Notes: a model not told the origin generated them from the letters alone. DNA of 50,160 bases from Faecousia sp. (GCA_029257335.1 JARIBV010000073.1:1-50160); one strand, 5' to 3'; shown: positions 33,841 through 42,981, numbered from the stretch's first letter. Made by a program: numbers and translations.

Positions 33841-34482
33841 TTACCGGGCTTCTTCCCCGGTCACAGGGAAGGCCCTGTATTCCTGCCCTGTGACCAGGGC
33901 CTCCAGGGTGGCGGCGGACAGATCAGTGAGGCGATCCAGAAAGGGGGTGGTTTGTGCCTGGGGAAGAAGCACCTCCAGCTCCACATCCTGACCGAACTGG
34001 GTATCCCGAATGATCCCCCCAAAGGCGGCAATTTCCAGCTTGATCCGCTCGTACCAGTTGTACGGCACCGGCAGATACAAGACGGACCAGACCCGCTTCA
34101 TGGATTTTCCTGCGGCGTCCACGGCGATTTTTGCACCCTTGGCATAGGCCCGGACCAGACCACCGGCTCCCAGAAGGATCCCTCCGAAGTACCGGGTCAC
34201 CACACAGGTCACATTGAACAGATTTTCTCTCTGGAGCACCTGCAAGGTGGGCATTCCGGCGGTGCCGCCGGGCTCTCCGTCATCGGAGAACCGGACCGGG
34301 CCGTCTTTGATGATATAGGCCCAGACATTGTGGGTGGCATCATAATGCTGTCTGCGCATTTCCTCGATCCGGGCCAAGGCTTCTTCTTCGGACTCGGTGT
34401 GCCAGATCCGGCCGATAAATCTTGACTTTTTTTCCACAAACTCTGCTTCTCCAAAGTCTGTGGGAACCAGGTATTCCTCCAT
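33841..34482 (-). CDS. YigZ/IMPACT-family protein
   Basis: This 213-residue protein has an N-terminal UPF0029 (IMPACT) domain with the conserved core HNVWAYII, RFSDDGEPGGTAGMP and VTRYFGGILLGAGGLVRAY, then a C-terminal DUF1949 domain. Eukaryotic IMPACT regulates translation, but the bacterial role is not settled. ATG 34482 starts one base after the hflX stop, and its GGAGGAG ribosome site lies within the end of hflX, so the two are translationally coupled. Longer in-frame readings inside hflX are not used. Confidence 0.9.
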   Translation of the reverse strand: MEEYLVPTDFGEAEFVEKKSRFIGRIWHTESEEEALARIEEMRRQHYDATHNVWAYIIKDGPVRFSDDGEPGGTAGMPTLQVLQRENLFNVTCVVTRYFGGILLGAGGLVRAYAKGAKIAVDAAGKSMKRVWSVLYLPVPYNWYERIKLEIAAFGGIIRDTQFGQDVELEVLLPQAQTTPFLDRLTDLSAATLEALVTGQEYRAFPVTGEEAR

Positions 34483-34483
34483 C

Positions 34484-35749
34484 TTACTCCTCCACAATAT
34501 AGTCCCGGAGCTGTCCGAAAAGAACAGGGCCGCAGATGGCTTCGGCCACGATGCCCTCTGGGGCATACTCTACGGACTGGATGGTGCCTTCCTTGTGCAG
34601 ACGGTCCAGAAGGCCGCCTTTGCTGTAGGGAAGCAGGAGCTTTACCTGATGCTGACCTCTTGCCAGATTTTCCTCGATGAGGGAGAGGAGCTCCTCCATG
34701 CCAAAGCCTTCCTTGGCGGACAGACGCACCTTGTTTTTACCCACGGGAATATCCGTGGCAGGGAGCAGGTCTGCTTTGTTGTAGCACTGGATCACGGGGG
34801 TCTCTTCCTTTGCCAGCTTTCCAATGAGCTTATCCACCACGGCAATGTGCTCTTCCCGGTCCGGGTCGGAGGCATCGATGACATGAATCAGCAGGTCCGC
34901 ATATTCCAGCTCCTCCAAGGTGGCCCGGAATGCGTCCACCAGATGGTGGGGAAGCTTGGAGATAAAGCCTACGGTGTCGGACAGGATGACATCCAGGGTG
35001 TCGCTGACGGATAGGGCACGGGAGGTGGTATCCAGAGTGTCAAACAGACGGTTATTGGCGGGGATGCCCGCGCCGGTCAGATGGTTCAAAATGGTGGATT
35101 TTCCGGCGTTGGTATAGCCCACCAAAGCCACCACGGGGACGGAATTCTTGTTTCTCTGACGGCGCTGCATGGCTCGGACCTTTCTCACCTGTTCCAGCTC
35201 TTCTTCCAGCTTGGCAATCCGGGCACGGATGTGCCGGCGGTCGGTTTCCAACTGGGTTTCGCCGGGACCTCTGGTGCCGATTCCGCCGCCCTGACGGGAA
35301 AGGCTGGTGCCCATGCCGGACAGACGGGGCAGAAGATACTTATACTGCGCCAGCTCGACTTGCAGCCGTCCTTCGGCGGTTTTGGCACGCTGGGCGAAGA
35401 TATCCAGAATGAGGGCGCTGCGGTCCAGCACCGTGACCTCCAGCAATTCCTCCAATACCCGAATCTGGGAAGGAGAAAGGGAGTTGTCAAAAATGGCCAT
35501 ATTGGAAGCGGTGGCTTCAATGAGCATCCGCACCTCTTCGGCCTTGCCCTGACCGATGAAGGTGCGGGCATCGGGGGTATGACGGTTTTGCAGGATTTTT
35601 GCAGTGCAGAATCCGCCTGCGGTTTCTAAAAGAGCCTCCAATTCCTCTAAAGAGGCGTCGGTGGCGGTTTCGTCTGCACGAAAGCAGTCGGCGTTCAGAC
35701 CCACCAGAACGGCGCGCTCCTGCACATGCTGATCAAATTTGGATTCCAT
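34484..35749 (-). CDS. hflX: Ribosome-associated GTPase HflX
   Basis: This 421-residue GTPase has the HflX N-terminal domain (ILQNRHTPDARTFIGQGKAE), the Gly-rich linker GGIGTRGPGETQLETDRR, and the G domain with G1 GYTNAGKST, G3 DTVGF and G4 NKAD. HflX splits stalled or stressed 70S ribosomes and helps recovery after heat or antibiotics. ATG 35749 follows GGAGG; an upstream extension would overlap the preceding leader without a site. It is the first gene of the hflX-yigZ-dgt-LTA synthase cluster. Confidence 0.95.
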   Translation of the reverse strand: MESKFDQHVQERAVLVGLNADCFRADETATDASLEELEALLETAGGFCTAKILQNRHTPDARTFIGQGKAEEVRMLIEATASNMAIFDNSLSPSQIRVLEELLEVTVLDRSALILDIFAQRAKTAEGRLQVELAQYKYLLPRLSGMGTSLSRQGGGIGTRGPGETQLETDRRHIRARIAKLEEELEQVRKVRAMQRRQRNKNSVPVVALVGYTNAGKSTILNHLTGAGIPANNRLFDTLDTTSRALSVSDTLDVILSDTVGFISKLPHHLVDAFRATLEELEYADLLIHVIDASDPDREEHIAVVDKLIGKLAKEETPVIQCYNKADLLPATDIPVGKNKVRLSAKEGFGMEELLSLIEENLARGQHQVKLLLPYSKGGLLDRLHKEGTIQSVEYAPEGIVAEAICGPVLFGQLRDYIVEE

Positions 35750-35821
35750 ATTGTTCCTCCGTATGACGGCGAAAGGAAGCTTTCGCCTGAATATCAGGGG
35801 GAGAAAAAGGCCCTTAAATGC

Positions 35822-35852
35822 AAAAAGGCCGCACCACATTCGCGGTGCGGAC
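35822..35852 (-). terminator. Terminator after rpmE
   Basis: CCGCACC (35829-35835) pairs with GGTGCGG (35844-35850). In the minus direction the stem runs into CCTTTTT, the complement of 35822-35828. Read-through could still supply hflX, for which I saw no clear promoter. Confidence 0.75.
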
Positions 35853-35860
35853 CTAGTTGC

Positions 35861-36061
35861 TTACTTCAGGCCAAATCTCTTGTTGAACCGATCAACGCGT
35901 CCACCGGTGTCAACCAGCTTCTGCTTGCCGGTGTAGAAGGGATGGCACTTGGAGCAGATTTCAACCTTGATGTCCTTCTTAGTGGAACCGGTTGTGAAAA
36001 CGTTGCCACAGGCACAGCGGATTGTAGTCTGTTCGTACTTGGGATGGATACCTTCCTTCAT
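35861..36061 (-). CDS. rpmE: 50S ribosomal protein L31, zinc-binding type
   Basis: This 66-residue protein is L31 with the four zinc-binding cysteines of the C+ form: Cys16, Cys18, Cys36 and Cys39 (CAC and CSKC). The landmarks HPKYEQTTI and [17 protein letters not shown] are intact. It sits at the 50S-30S bridge near the central protuberance. Its own near-consensus promoter lies about 70 bases upstream and a terminator lies right after the stop. The zinc form suggests regulation by zinc supply if a paralogue exists elsewhere. Confidence 0.97.
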   Translation of the reverse strand: MKEGIHPKYEQTTIRCACGNVFTTGSTKKDIKVEICSKCHPFYTGKQKLVDTGGRVDRFNKRFGLK

Positions 36062-36129
36062 GTCGTTTCACCTCTTTCTGCTCGAGTGTCATAAGGGCGT
36101 ATTACACCCATTCATTCAATAGCCCGATT

Positions 36130-36158
36130 ATGATATCACAACTCCCTCTAAAATGCAA
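36130..36158 (-). promoter_or_regulatory. rpmE promoter
   Basis: On the minus strand TTGCAT (36158-36153) and TATCAT (36135-36130) are spaced 17 bases. Confidence 0.65.
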
Positions 36159-36240
36159 GCATTTTTTTATTTTTTCGGTAGAAGCCGAAGAATTGGCAGA
36201 CAGAAGGGGAGGCAGAGGCCTTTTTTCCTTAGGATAGTTG

Positions 36241-36249
36241 TGCTATAAT
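36241..36249 (+). promoter_or_regulatory. Extended -10 of tex
   Basis: TGCTATAAT at 36241-36249 is a perfect extended -10 (TGnTATAAT), with only a T run at the -35 position. It is 47 bases before the tex start. Confidence 0.55.
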
Positions 36250-36295
36250 AAGAACAATCACCGGGCCGCAGTTGGCCACAGAAGGAGACGAATGC

Positions 36296-38434
36296 ATGAT
36301 TGCAGAAATTTTGGCACATCAGCTGGATGTGAAACGGGAATATGTAGAAAATGTGATTGCGCTGCTGGACGAGGGAAATACCATCCCCTTCATTGCTCGC
36401 TACCGCAAGGAGCAGCATGGAGCGATGGACGACACCACCCTGAGAAATCTGGAAACGGCGCTGAAATATCAGAGAAATTTACAGGCGCGGCGGGAAGAAG
36501 TGCTGCGTTCCATTGAAAATCAGGAAAAGCTGACTCCGGAACTGGAGCGGGCCATTGAGGCGGCGGCGACTCTGGCGGAGGTGGAGGATCTGTACCGCCC
36601 CTATAAGCCCAAGCGCCGGACCAGAGCCACCATGGCGAAGGAAAAGGGGCTGGAACTCTTGGCACAGGAGCTGCGCAAGCAGGACGGACGAGATCCCAAG
36701 GTTCTGGCGCAGGCCTATCTCAACGAGCAGGTTCCCACGGTGGAGGAGGCACTGGCAGGTGCCTCCGACATCGTTGCAGAGGAGATCTCGGAAGACCCTG
36801 CCATCCGAAAGGAGCTGCGGCAGATCATGGGCCGGAAGGCTGTCATGGGGGCAAAGGCCGCAAAGCCGGAGGAGGACAGTGTTTACAGACTGTACTATGA
36901 ATTTGACACTCCTGCCAACAAATTGCAGAATCACCAGATTTTAGCCCTGAACCGGGGAGAAAAAGAGGGATATCTGAAGGTGTCGCTCACCCTGCCCGGA
37001 TCCGACGGCCAGGCCATGGTTTGCCGTCACGCCTTAAAGCCCGGCACATTCGGCACGCCCTTTATGCGTTCGGCGGCAGAAGATGCCTATGAACGGCTCA
37101 TTGCCCCTGCTGCGGAGCGAGAATTTCGCAATGATCTTACCGACCGGGCGGCAGAGGGTGCCATTGCAAACTTTGCCCTGAACCTGAAGCCCCTGCTTCT
37201 TCAGCGGCCTGTGAAGGGCTCCGTCACCATGGGTCTGGACCCCGGCTATCGCAATGGCTGCAAGGTGGCGGTGGTGGACCCCACCGGCAGAGTGCTGGAC
37301 ACTGCGGTGGTATACCCCACCTTTTCCCAGACTAAGAAGGCAGAGGCCCAGGAAACGCTTTTGGCTCTGATCCGAAAGCATCGGGTTCGCCACATCGCCA
37401 TTGGAAACGGTACCGCCTCCCGGGAAACCGAGGAAATGACCGCAGAAATGCTGAAAAAGGCCCCGGAGGTCAGCTATATGATTGTAAATGAGGCCGGCGC
37501 ATCGGTATATTCTGCCTCTCCCTTGGCGGCAGAGGAATTTCCCCAGTATGATGTGAACCTGCGTTCGGCGGTCTCCATTGCCCGGCGGCTTCAGGACCCG
37601 CTGGCAGAGCTGGTAAAGATCGATCCCCAGGCCATTGGTGTGGGACAGTATCAGCATGACTGCCCCCAGAAGCGGCTCAGTGAAGCCCTGGAGGCAGTGG
37701 TGGAGGACTGTGTAAATGCGGTGGGGGTGGACCTCAATACAGCCTCGCCCAGCCTCCTGAAACAGGTTTCCGGACTCAATGCCACCACGGCGAAAAATAT
37801 TGTGACCTATCGGGAAGAGCATGGTCCCTTTACAGGAAGAAAGCAGCTTTTGAAGGTGCCGAAGCTGGGGCCGAAGGCCTTCCAGCAGTGTGCAGGCTTC
37901 CTCCGGGTGCCGGAGAGTCAGGAGCTTCTGGATAACACAGGGGTACACCCGGAATCCTATGAGGCGGCTGGAACCCTGCTGAATCTCCTGAACTTGGGCA
38001 AAGGAGACCCCTTGCAGGGGCTGGGAAAGCGTGTGGAAGCGTTGGGATGGGACGCTGCTGCCGAACGATGCGGCGTGGGCGTTCCCACCCTCCGGGATAT
38101 TGTGGCGGAGCTGGAAAAACCGGGCCGGGACCCCAGAGACGAGCTGCCTGCCCCCATTTTGCGCCGGGATGTGCTGGGAATCAGCGACCTGAAGCCGGGG
38201 ATGGTACTCAACGGCACGGTGCGCAATGTCATTGACTTCGGCGTTTTTGTGGACATCGGCGTTCACCAGGACGGTCTGGTGCATATTTCGCAGGTGACGG
38301 ATCGGTTCATTAAGCATCCTTCCCAGGTGGTTCATGTGGGGGATGTGGTGAAGGTAGCAGTGCTGGAGGTGGATGAAAAGCGCAAACGCATCAGCCTCAC
38401 CATGAAAGGGGTCCCAGAGGAGGCCCGGTCATGA
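36296..38434 (+). CDS. tex: Tex-family RNA-binding transcription accessory protein
   Basis: This 712-residue protein has the Tex layout: an N-terminal helical region (EYVENVIALLDEGNTIPFIA, YRKEQHGAMDD), a YqgF/RNase H-like domain (VTMGLDPGYRNGCKVAVVD), and helix-hairpin-helix motifs (NTASPSLLKQVSGLNATTAK). A C-terminal S1 domain follows (about residues 635-707, GMVLNGTVRNVIDFGVFVDI). Tex binds RNA and affects transcription and toxin expression in several bacteria; its precise reaction is unknown. ATG 36296 was chosen for the AAGGAGA site. It overlaps birA by four bases. Confidence 0.95.
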   Translation: MIAEILAHQLDVKREYVENVIALLDEGNTIPFIARYRKEQHGAMDDTTLRNLETALKYQRNLQARREEVLRSIENQEKLTPELERAIEAAATLAEVEDLYRPYKPKRRTRATMAKEKGLELLAQELRKQDGRDPKVLAQAYLNEQVPTVEEALAGASDIVAEEISEDPAIRKELRQIMGRKAVMGAKAAKPEEDSVYRLYYEFDTPANKLQNHQILALNRGEKEGYLKVSLTLPGSDGQAMVCRHALKPGTFGTPFMRSAAEDAYERLIAPAAEREFRNDLTDRAAEGAIANFALNLKPLLLQRPVKGSVTMGLDPGYRNGCKVAVVDPTGRVLDTAVVYPTFSQTKKAEAQETLLALIRKHRVRHIAIGNGTASRETEEMTAEMLKKAPEVSYMIVNEAGASVYSASPLAAEEFPQYDVNLRSAVSIARRLQDPLAELVKIDPQAIGVGQYQHDCPQKRLSEALEAVVEDCVNAVGVDLNTASPSLLKQVSGLNATTAKNIVTYREEHGPFTGRKQLLKVPKLGPKAFQQCAGFLRVPESQELLDNTGVHPESYEAAGTLLNLLNLGKGDPLQGLGKRVEALGWDAAAERCGVGVPTLRDIVAELEKPGRDPRDELPAPILRRDVLGISDLKPGMVLNGTVRNVIDFGVFVDIGVHQDGLVHISQVTDRFIKHPSQVVHVGDVVKVAVLEVDEKRKRISLTMKGVPEEARS

Positions 38435-39228
38435 TGCTGGAAAAAGCCGCTATTTGCAGGGCCATGGCAGATCATCCCTGGTCTTCTCTGGTGCAGGTCT
38501 ATGAACAGGTAGATTCCACCAACACCATGCTGAAGGCCATGGCATCCCAGGGAGCGCCGGAAGGCACCGTCCTTCTGGCAGACAGCCAAAGCGCAGGCCG
38601 GGGACGGATGGGACGGCGGTTTTTATCTCCCCAGGGTCAGGGAATTTATCTGTCCGCCCTGCTGCGGCCTAAGTGCCAGCCCCAGGAGCTCATGCATCTG
38701 ACCTGCGCTGTGGCGGCGGTGCTGTGCGGGGCTGTGGAAAAAGTGACAGGACTGCGGCCGGGGATCAAGTGGACCAATGATCTGGTGGCAGGAGGGCATA
38801 AGGTTGCGGGGATCCTGACAGAGCTTTCGCTCTCTGCTTCCGGGGTGGATTATGCCGTGATCGGTGTGGGAATCAACTGCAACCAAAAGCCGGAGGAATT
38901 CCCGGAAGAACTGAGAACCATTGCAGGCTCTCTGGCCATGGCTGGGGGAAAGCAGGTGGACAGAGAGGTGCTGGCAGCGGAGTGTATTCGGGCCATCAGC
39001 ACCTTGCAGGGGGCCCTGATGACAGATCGGCTGGCCCTGATGGAACGATACCGCCAAGACTGCATCACCCTGGGAAAACGGGTGGTAGTGCAAAAAGGAA
39101 AGGAAACCCGCGAAGGAACGGCAGTGAATATAGATGACTGGGGCGCCCTTCTGGTGGACTTTGGAAATGGCCCCGAGACGGTTCTGGCGGGAGAAGTCAG
39201 TGTCCGGGGCATGTATGGATATTTATAA
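38431..39228 (+). CDS. birA: Biotin-[acetyl-CoA-carboxylase] ligase, catalytic-only
   Basis: This 265-residue protein joins biotin to its acceptor Lys on biotin carboxyl carrier protein. The signature GRGRMGRRFLSPQGQGIYLS holds the adenylate-binding loop, and GIKWTNDLV and the C-terminal SH3-like fold (EGTAVNIDDWGALLVDF) follow. There is no N-terminal helix-turn-helix, so it is not a repressor. It overlaps tex by four bases (ATGA), so the two are co-translated; the biological link is unclear. Confidence 0.93.
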   Translation: MMLEKAAICRAMADHPWSSLVQVYEQVDSTNTMLKAMASQGAPEGTVLLADSQSAGRGRMGRRFLSPQGQGIYLSALLRPKCQPQELMHLTCAVAAVLCGAVEKVTGLRPGIKWTNDLVAGGHKVAGILTELSLSASGVDYAVIGVGINCNQKPEEFPEELRTIAGSLAMAGGKQVDREVLAAECIRAISTLQGALMTDRLALMERYRQDCITLGKRVVVQKGKETREGTAVNIDDWGALLVDFGNGPETVLAGEVSVRGMYGYL

Positions 39229-39248
39229 TTATTGAGGAGGACAAACAG

Positions 39249-39770
39249 ATGAACGAAGTGATTCAGGCTATGGTGGAAAGAAGAAGCTGCAGAAATTATC
39301 AGGACCGGCCGGTCCCCCAGGAGCTTCTGGATGAAGTTCTGCTGGCTGGTACATATGCGGCCAATGGCAGAGCAAAGCAGGCGGGAAAGATTGTGGTTCT
39401 CACCAAAAAGGAGGACATTGAGCCCCTGGAACGGATGAACGCCGAAATCATGGGAACTCCTCAGGCCCACACATTTTATGGCGCTCCCGTTGTGCTGGTG
39501 GTGCTGGCAGACCGCAATGTTCTGACCTGTGTGGAAGACGGCAGCTTGGTTCTGGGAAATATGATGCTGGCGGCCCATACGCTGGGGCTGGGTTCCTGCT
39601 GGATCCATCGGGCCAGACAGGAATTTGACAGCCCGGAGGGCCAGGCCCTTTTGAAAAAATGGGGGATTTCCTCCGATTATATTGGGGTGGGCCATTGCAT
39701 CCTTGGCTATGCCGCAGAGGAACCGAAGCCCGCAGCCCCCAGAAAAGCAGATTTTATTACAGTGGTATAA
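39249..39770 (+). CDS. Nitroreductase-family flavoprotein
   Basis: This 173-residue protein opens with the FMN-binding signature MVERRSCRNYQDRPV and continues with the conserved AGTYAANGRAKQ and GLGSCWIHRA segments. Nitroreductases use FMN and NAD(P)H to reduce nitro or quinone compounds; the native substrate is unknown. A GAGGAGG site precedes the ATG, 20 bases after birA. It is the last gene of the tex-birA-nitroreductase operon. Confidence 0.9.
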   Translation: MNEVIQAMVERRSCRNYQDRPVPQELLDEVLLAGTYAANGRAKQAGKIVVLTKKEDIEPLERMNAEIMGTPQAHTFYGAPVVLVVLADRNVLTCVEDGSLVLGNMMLAAHTLGLGSCWIHRARQEFDSPEGQALLKKWGISSDYIGVGHCILGYAAEEPKPAAPRKADFITVV

Positions 39771-39777
39771 ACAGGAC

Positions 39778-39811
39778 GAATCCCCAGAGCAGACGGTTGC
39801 TCTGGGGATTC
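39778..39811 (+). terminator. Terminator after the tex-birA-nitroreductase operon
   Basis: A perfect 14-bp stem (GAATCCCCAGAGCA at 39778-39791, complement 39798-39811) is followed by a weak T-rich stretch. Confidence 0.8.
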
Positions 39812-39852
39812 TTCACGAAAACAGGAGGTAGGTTCTTACAATGAACGGGGCA

Positions 39853-42447
39853 TTACGCTCCGTAGTAAGCGTTCAGGTACATCTGTTTGATTTCACTCAT
39901 CAGGGGATATCTGGGGTTTGCGCCGGTGCACTGGTCATCAAAGGCCTGCTCCACCATATCATCCAGACGGTTCAGGAAGTCCTGCTCATCCACGCCGTAG
40001 TCCTTGATGGTCTTCTTAATGCCCACCTTTTCCTTCAGCTCATCCAGTGCGGCAATGAGATTGTCCAGCTTCTCCTGGTCGTTCTTGCCGCCCAGACCCA
40101 GAGAGTCGGCTACTTCTGCGTAGCGGGCCAGGGTATGGGGATGGTCATACTGGGAGAAGGTGCCCATCTTGGGAGGAACCTCTGCGGCGTTAAAGCGCAG
40201 GACCTCATCGATCAGCAGGGCGTTGGCGATGCCGTGGGGCAGGTGGTGGAATGCGCCCAGCTTGTGCGCCATGGAGTGGCACACGCCCAGGAAGGCATTG
40301 GCAAAGGCCATACCTGCCATGCAGGCGCCGGTGGCCATGTTCTCACGGGCTCTGGGATCTCTGGGGCCGTTTTCGTAGGCGGCAGGCAGGTTGTTGAAAA
40401 TCAGCTTCAGGCTCTGCAGTGCCAGACCGTCGGTATAGCCTGTGGCCATCATGGAGGCGTAGGCTTCCAGCGCATGGGTAACAGCGTCAATGCCGGAGGC
40501 GGCAGTCAGCCCCTTGGGAGCGTTCATCATCATGTCGGCATCCACAATGGCCATCTTGGGCAGCAGCTCATAGTCGGCCAGGGGATACTTGACTCCGGTC
40601 TGCTCGTCGGTGATAACGGCAAAGGGCGTTACCTCGGAGCCGGTGCCGGCAGTGGTGGGGACGGCTACAAAATAAGCCTTTTCGCCCATCTTGGGGAAGG
40701 TGTAGACTCTCTTGCGGATATCCACGAAGCGCATGGCCATATCCATGAAGTCTGCCTCGGGGTGCTCATACAGGACCCACATGATCTTGGCAGCGTCCAT
40801 AGCGGAGCCGCCGCCGATGGCGATGATGAGATCGGGCTGGAAGCCTTCCATCTGAGCGGCGCCGGCCTTGGCACAGGCCAGAGTGGGATCGGGCTCCACG
40901 GCGTGGAAGGTGTGATGCAGAATTCCCAGGGAATCCAGCTTGTCGGTGACGGGCTTGGTATAGCCGTTCTGATACAGGAAGGAGTCGGTGACGATGAATG
41001 CCTTCTTATGATGTTTCAGTTCATCCAGTGCCACAGGCAGGCAGCCCTTCTTGAAATACACCTTTTCAGGAGCGCGGAACCAGAGCATATTCTCTCTCCT
41101 CTCAGCCACAGTCTTGATATTCAGCAGGTGCTTTACACCAACATTTTCAGAGACGGAGTTACCGCCCCAGCTTCCGCAGCCCAGAGTCAGAGAGGGAGCC
41201 AGACGGAAATTGTAAAGATCACCGATACCGCCGTGGGCAGAGGGAGTGTTGACCAGGATCCGGCAGGTCTTCATCCGGGCGGCAAAGGTGTCCAGCTTCT
41301 CTCTGGCGCCCACAGGGTCCAGATAGATAGAGGAGGTGTGGCCATAGCCGCCATCCTTGACCAGCGTATCTGCCTTGGTCAGTGCATCTTCAAAGTCGCT
41401 TGCCCGATACATGGCAAGAACGGGGGAGAGCTTCTCATGAGCAAAAGGCTCGCTGATATCGGTACTGGTCACTTCACCAATGAGAATCTTTGTGGATTCC
41501 GGCACCTCCACACCGGCCATGGAGGCGATGACGGAGGCGGGCTGGCCTACGATCTTGGCATTGACACTGCCGTTGATGAGGATGATGGAGCCCACCTTCT
41601 GACGCTCTTCCTCATTCAGGATATAGCAGCCACGCTTCAGGAATTCAGCCTTGACCTGGTCATAAACGCTGTCCAGAACAACCACACTCTGCTCGGAAGC
41701 GCAGATCATGCCGTTGTCAAAGGTCTTGGAGTGAATCACGGAGGAGACGGCCAGAAGAATGTCAGCGCTGTCGTCGATGATGGCAGGGGTGTTGCCGGGG
41801 CCGACGCCCACGGCGGGCTTGCCGGAGGAGTAGGCTGCGTGGACCATGCCGGGGCCGCCGGTGGCCAGAATCAGGTCAGCCTCTGTCATGATCTGATTGG
41901 TAAGCTCCAGAGAGGGCTGATCGATCCATGCAATGATGCCCTCGGGAGCTCCGGCTGCAACGGCTGCTTCCAGAACGGTCTTGGCGGCAGCAATGGTGCA
42001 GCCCTTTGCTCTGGGATGGGGGCTGAAAATCACGGCATTGCGGGTCTTCAGGCAGATGAGCGCCTTGAAGATGGCAGTGGAAGTGGGGTTTGTGGTGGGA
42101 ATGACGGCCGCAACCACGCCGATGGGTTCCGCAATGCGCTGTACGCCATAGGCACAGTCCGTCTCGATCACACCGCAGGTCTTGGTATTTTTATATGCAT
42201 TGTAGATGTACTCGGCAGCATAGTGGTTTTTGATCACTTTGTCCTCTACAACACCCATGCCGGTTTCGGCTACGGCCTGCTTGGCAAGCGTGATTCTCGC
42301 CTTGTTTGCGGCGGTGGCGGCAGCAAGAAAGATCTTGTCAACCTGCTCCTGGGTGTAGGTAGAGAACTGAGCCTGGGCTTCCCGGCACCGGGCCAGAACC
42401 TCAGTCAGCTCCTGGGAATTGGTAACAGTAGGATAGTTTGTTATCAT
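39853..42447 (-). CDS. adhE: Bifunctional acetaldehyde-CoA / alcohol dehydrogenase AdhE
   Basis: This 864-residue fusion reduces acetyl-CoA to acetaldehyde and then to ethanol using NADH, a main redox outlet in a fermenter. The N-terminal aldehyde dehydrogenase half has the catalytic Cys in NGMICASEQSVVV. The C-terminal iron-dependent alcohol dehydrogenase half has the metal and cofactor motifs IAIGGGSAMDAAK and GVCHSMAHKLGAFHHLPHG. It likely forms spirosome filaments as in E. coli. Its promoter lies about 80 bases upstream, and a dyad between them may be an operator. The gene is monocistronic. Confidence 0.97.
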   Translation of the reverse strand: MITNYPTVTNSQELTEVLARCREAQAQFSTYTQEQVDKIFLAAATAANKARITLAKQAVAETGMGVVEDKVIKNHYAAEYIYNAYKNTKTCGVIETDCAYGVQRIAEPIGVVAAVIPTTNPTSTAIFKALICLKTRNAVIFSPHPRAKGCTIAAAKTVLEAAVAAGAPEGIIAWIDQPSLELTNQIMTEADLILATGGPGMVHAAYSSGKPAVGVGPGNTPAIIDDSADILLAVSSVIHSKTFDNGMICASEQSVVVLDSVYDQVKAEFLKRGCYILNEEERQKVGSIILINGSVNAKIVGQPASVIASMAGVEVPESTKILIGEVTSTDISEPFAHEKLSPVLAMYRASDFEDALTKADTLVKDGGYGHTSSIYLDPVGAREKLDTFAARMKTCRILVNTPSAHGGIGDLYNFRLAPSLTLGCGSWGGNSVSENVGVKHLLNIKTVAERRENMLWFRAPEKVYFKKGCLPVALDELKHHKKAFIVTDSFLYQNGYTKPVTDKLDSLGILHHTFHAVEPDPTLACAKAGAAQMEGFQPDLIIAIGGGSAMDAAKIMWVLYEHPEADFMDMAMRFVDIRKRVYTFPKMGEKAYFVAVPTTAGTGSEVTPFAVITDEQTGVKYPLADYELLPKMAIVDADMMMNAPKGLTAASGIDAVTHALEAYASMMATGYTDGLALQSLKLIFNNLPAAYENGPRDPRARENMATGACMAGMAFANAFLGVCHSMAHKLGAFHHLPHGIANALLIDEVLRFNAAEVPPKMGTFSQYDHPHTLARYAEVADSLGLGGKNDQEKLDNLIAALDELKEKVGIKKTIKDYGVDEQDFLNRLDDMVEQAFDDQCTGANPRYPLMSEIKQMYLNAYYGA

Positions 42448-42467
42448 TTAAGTCGCCCTTCTTTTAT

Positions 42468-42483
42468 CGATAATTTATTATCG
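42468..42483. promoter_or_regulatory. Dyad upstream of adhE, operator-like
   Basis: CGATAATTTATTATCG is a near-perfect 16-bp dyad in the adhE leader, downstream of the promoter, and a second palindrome, ATATCGATAT, lies at 42492-42501. The position fits a repressor site. It does not match the usual redox-sensor Rex box (TTGTTAA-type), so the regulator is unknown. Confidence 0.5.
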
Positions 42484-42499
42484 GTTACGCAATATCGAT

Positions 42500-42528
42500 A
42501 TAATAGCACCGACAACCGGGATTGTCAA
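42500..42528 (-). promoter_or_regulatory. adhE promoter
   Basis: On the minus strand a perfect TTGACA (42528-42523) and TATTAT (42505-42500) are spaced 17 bases. Confidence 0.75.
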
Positions 42529-42650
42529 TAGGCAATCCCAGACTTTTCAAAAAAGTTTTTCAGGCTCTTTTCTGGGCGCAAGATATTGACCAGCAGGGCA
42601 GGGGGATCACGGAACCCTATAAGATTTTATTGAGAATTCCAGAAAACATA

Positions 42651-42679
42651 TTGCATAATGAATGGATTTAGGGTATAAT
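42651..42679 (+). promoter_or_regulatory. Promoter of the small Cys/acidic protein gene
   Basis: TTGCAT (42651-42656) and a perfect TATAAT (42674-42679) are 17 bases apart. The start codon follows after 36 bases. Confidence 0.72.
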
Positions 42680-42715
42680 ACCTACTAACCAAAAAATATA
42701 ACGGAGGGATCCCTT

Positions 42716-42970
42716 ATGAAGAATTTCCTGAAGATTGCTGCTGCTTTGGCGGTCATTGCTGGTGCCATGGTGGTCATTATTAAATTCGGCAGAAAAATCC
42801 TGGACAAGATCCATGGCTGCAAGTGCTGGGACGATGAGTGCTGCTGTTGCTATGAGACCGAAGAAGAGGAAGAAGAGACTCCCGCTGTAGAAGAGACTGA
42901 AAAGGCTCCCGAGGAAGCGCCTGCTCAGCCTGCAGAAGACGGCGTTACTCCCGAGGATTTCGCTGACTAA
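42716..42970 (+). CDS. Small membrane-anchored Cys-cluster / acidic-tail protein
   Basis: This 84-residue protein has one N-terminal membrane helix (about residues 4-22, IAAALAVIAGAMVVII), a basic stretch (KFGRKILDKIHG), then a cysteine cluster (CKCWDDECCCCYE) and a strongly acidic, Pro-rich tail. I do not recognise a named family. The order suggests an N-terminally anchored protein with a metal-binding cysteine patch; which side it faces is not clear. It has its own strong promoter, a GGAGGG site and its own terminator, so it is a genuine gene. Confidence 0.85.
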   Translation: MKNFLKIAAALAVIAGAMVVIIKFGRKILDKIHGCKCWDDECCCCYETEEEEEETPAVEETEKAPEEAPAQPAEDGVTPEDFAD

Positions 42971-42981
42971 GAGTATGATAA

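Noticed and set aside
39841..42531. Long open frame (about 896 codons) on the plus strand opposite adhE
   Set aside because: The product is His/Gly/Gln-rich low-complexity sequence with no family resemblance, exactly what a biased gene gives on the opposite strand. AdhE on the minus strand is unmistakable.
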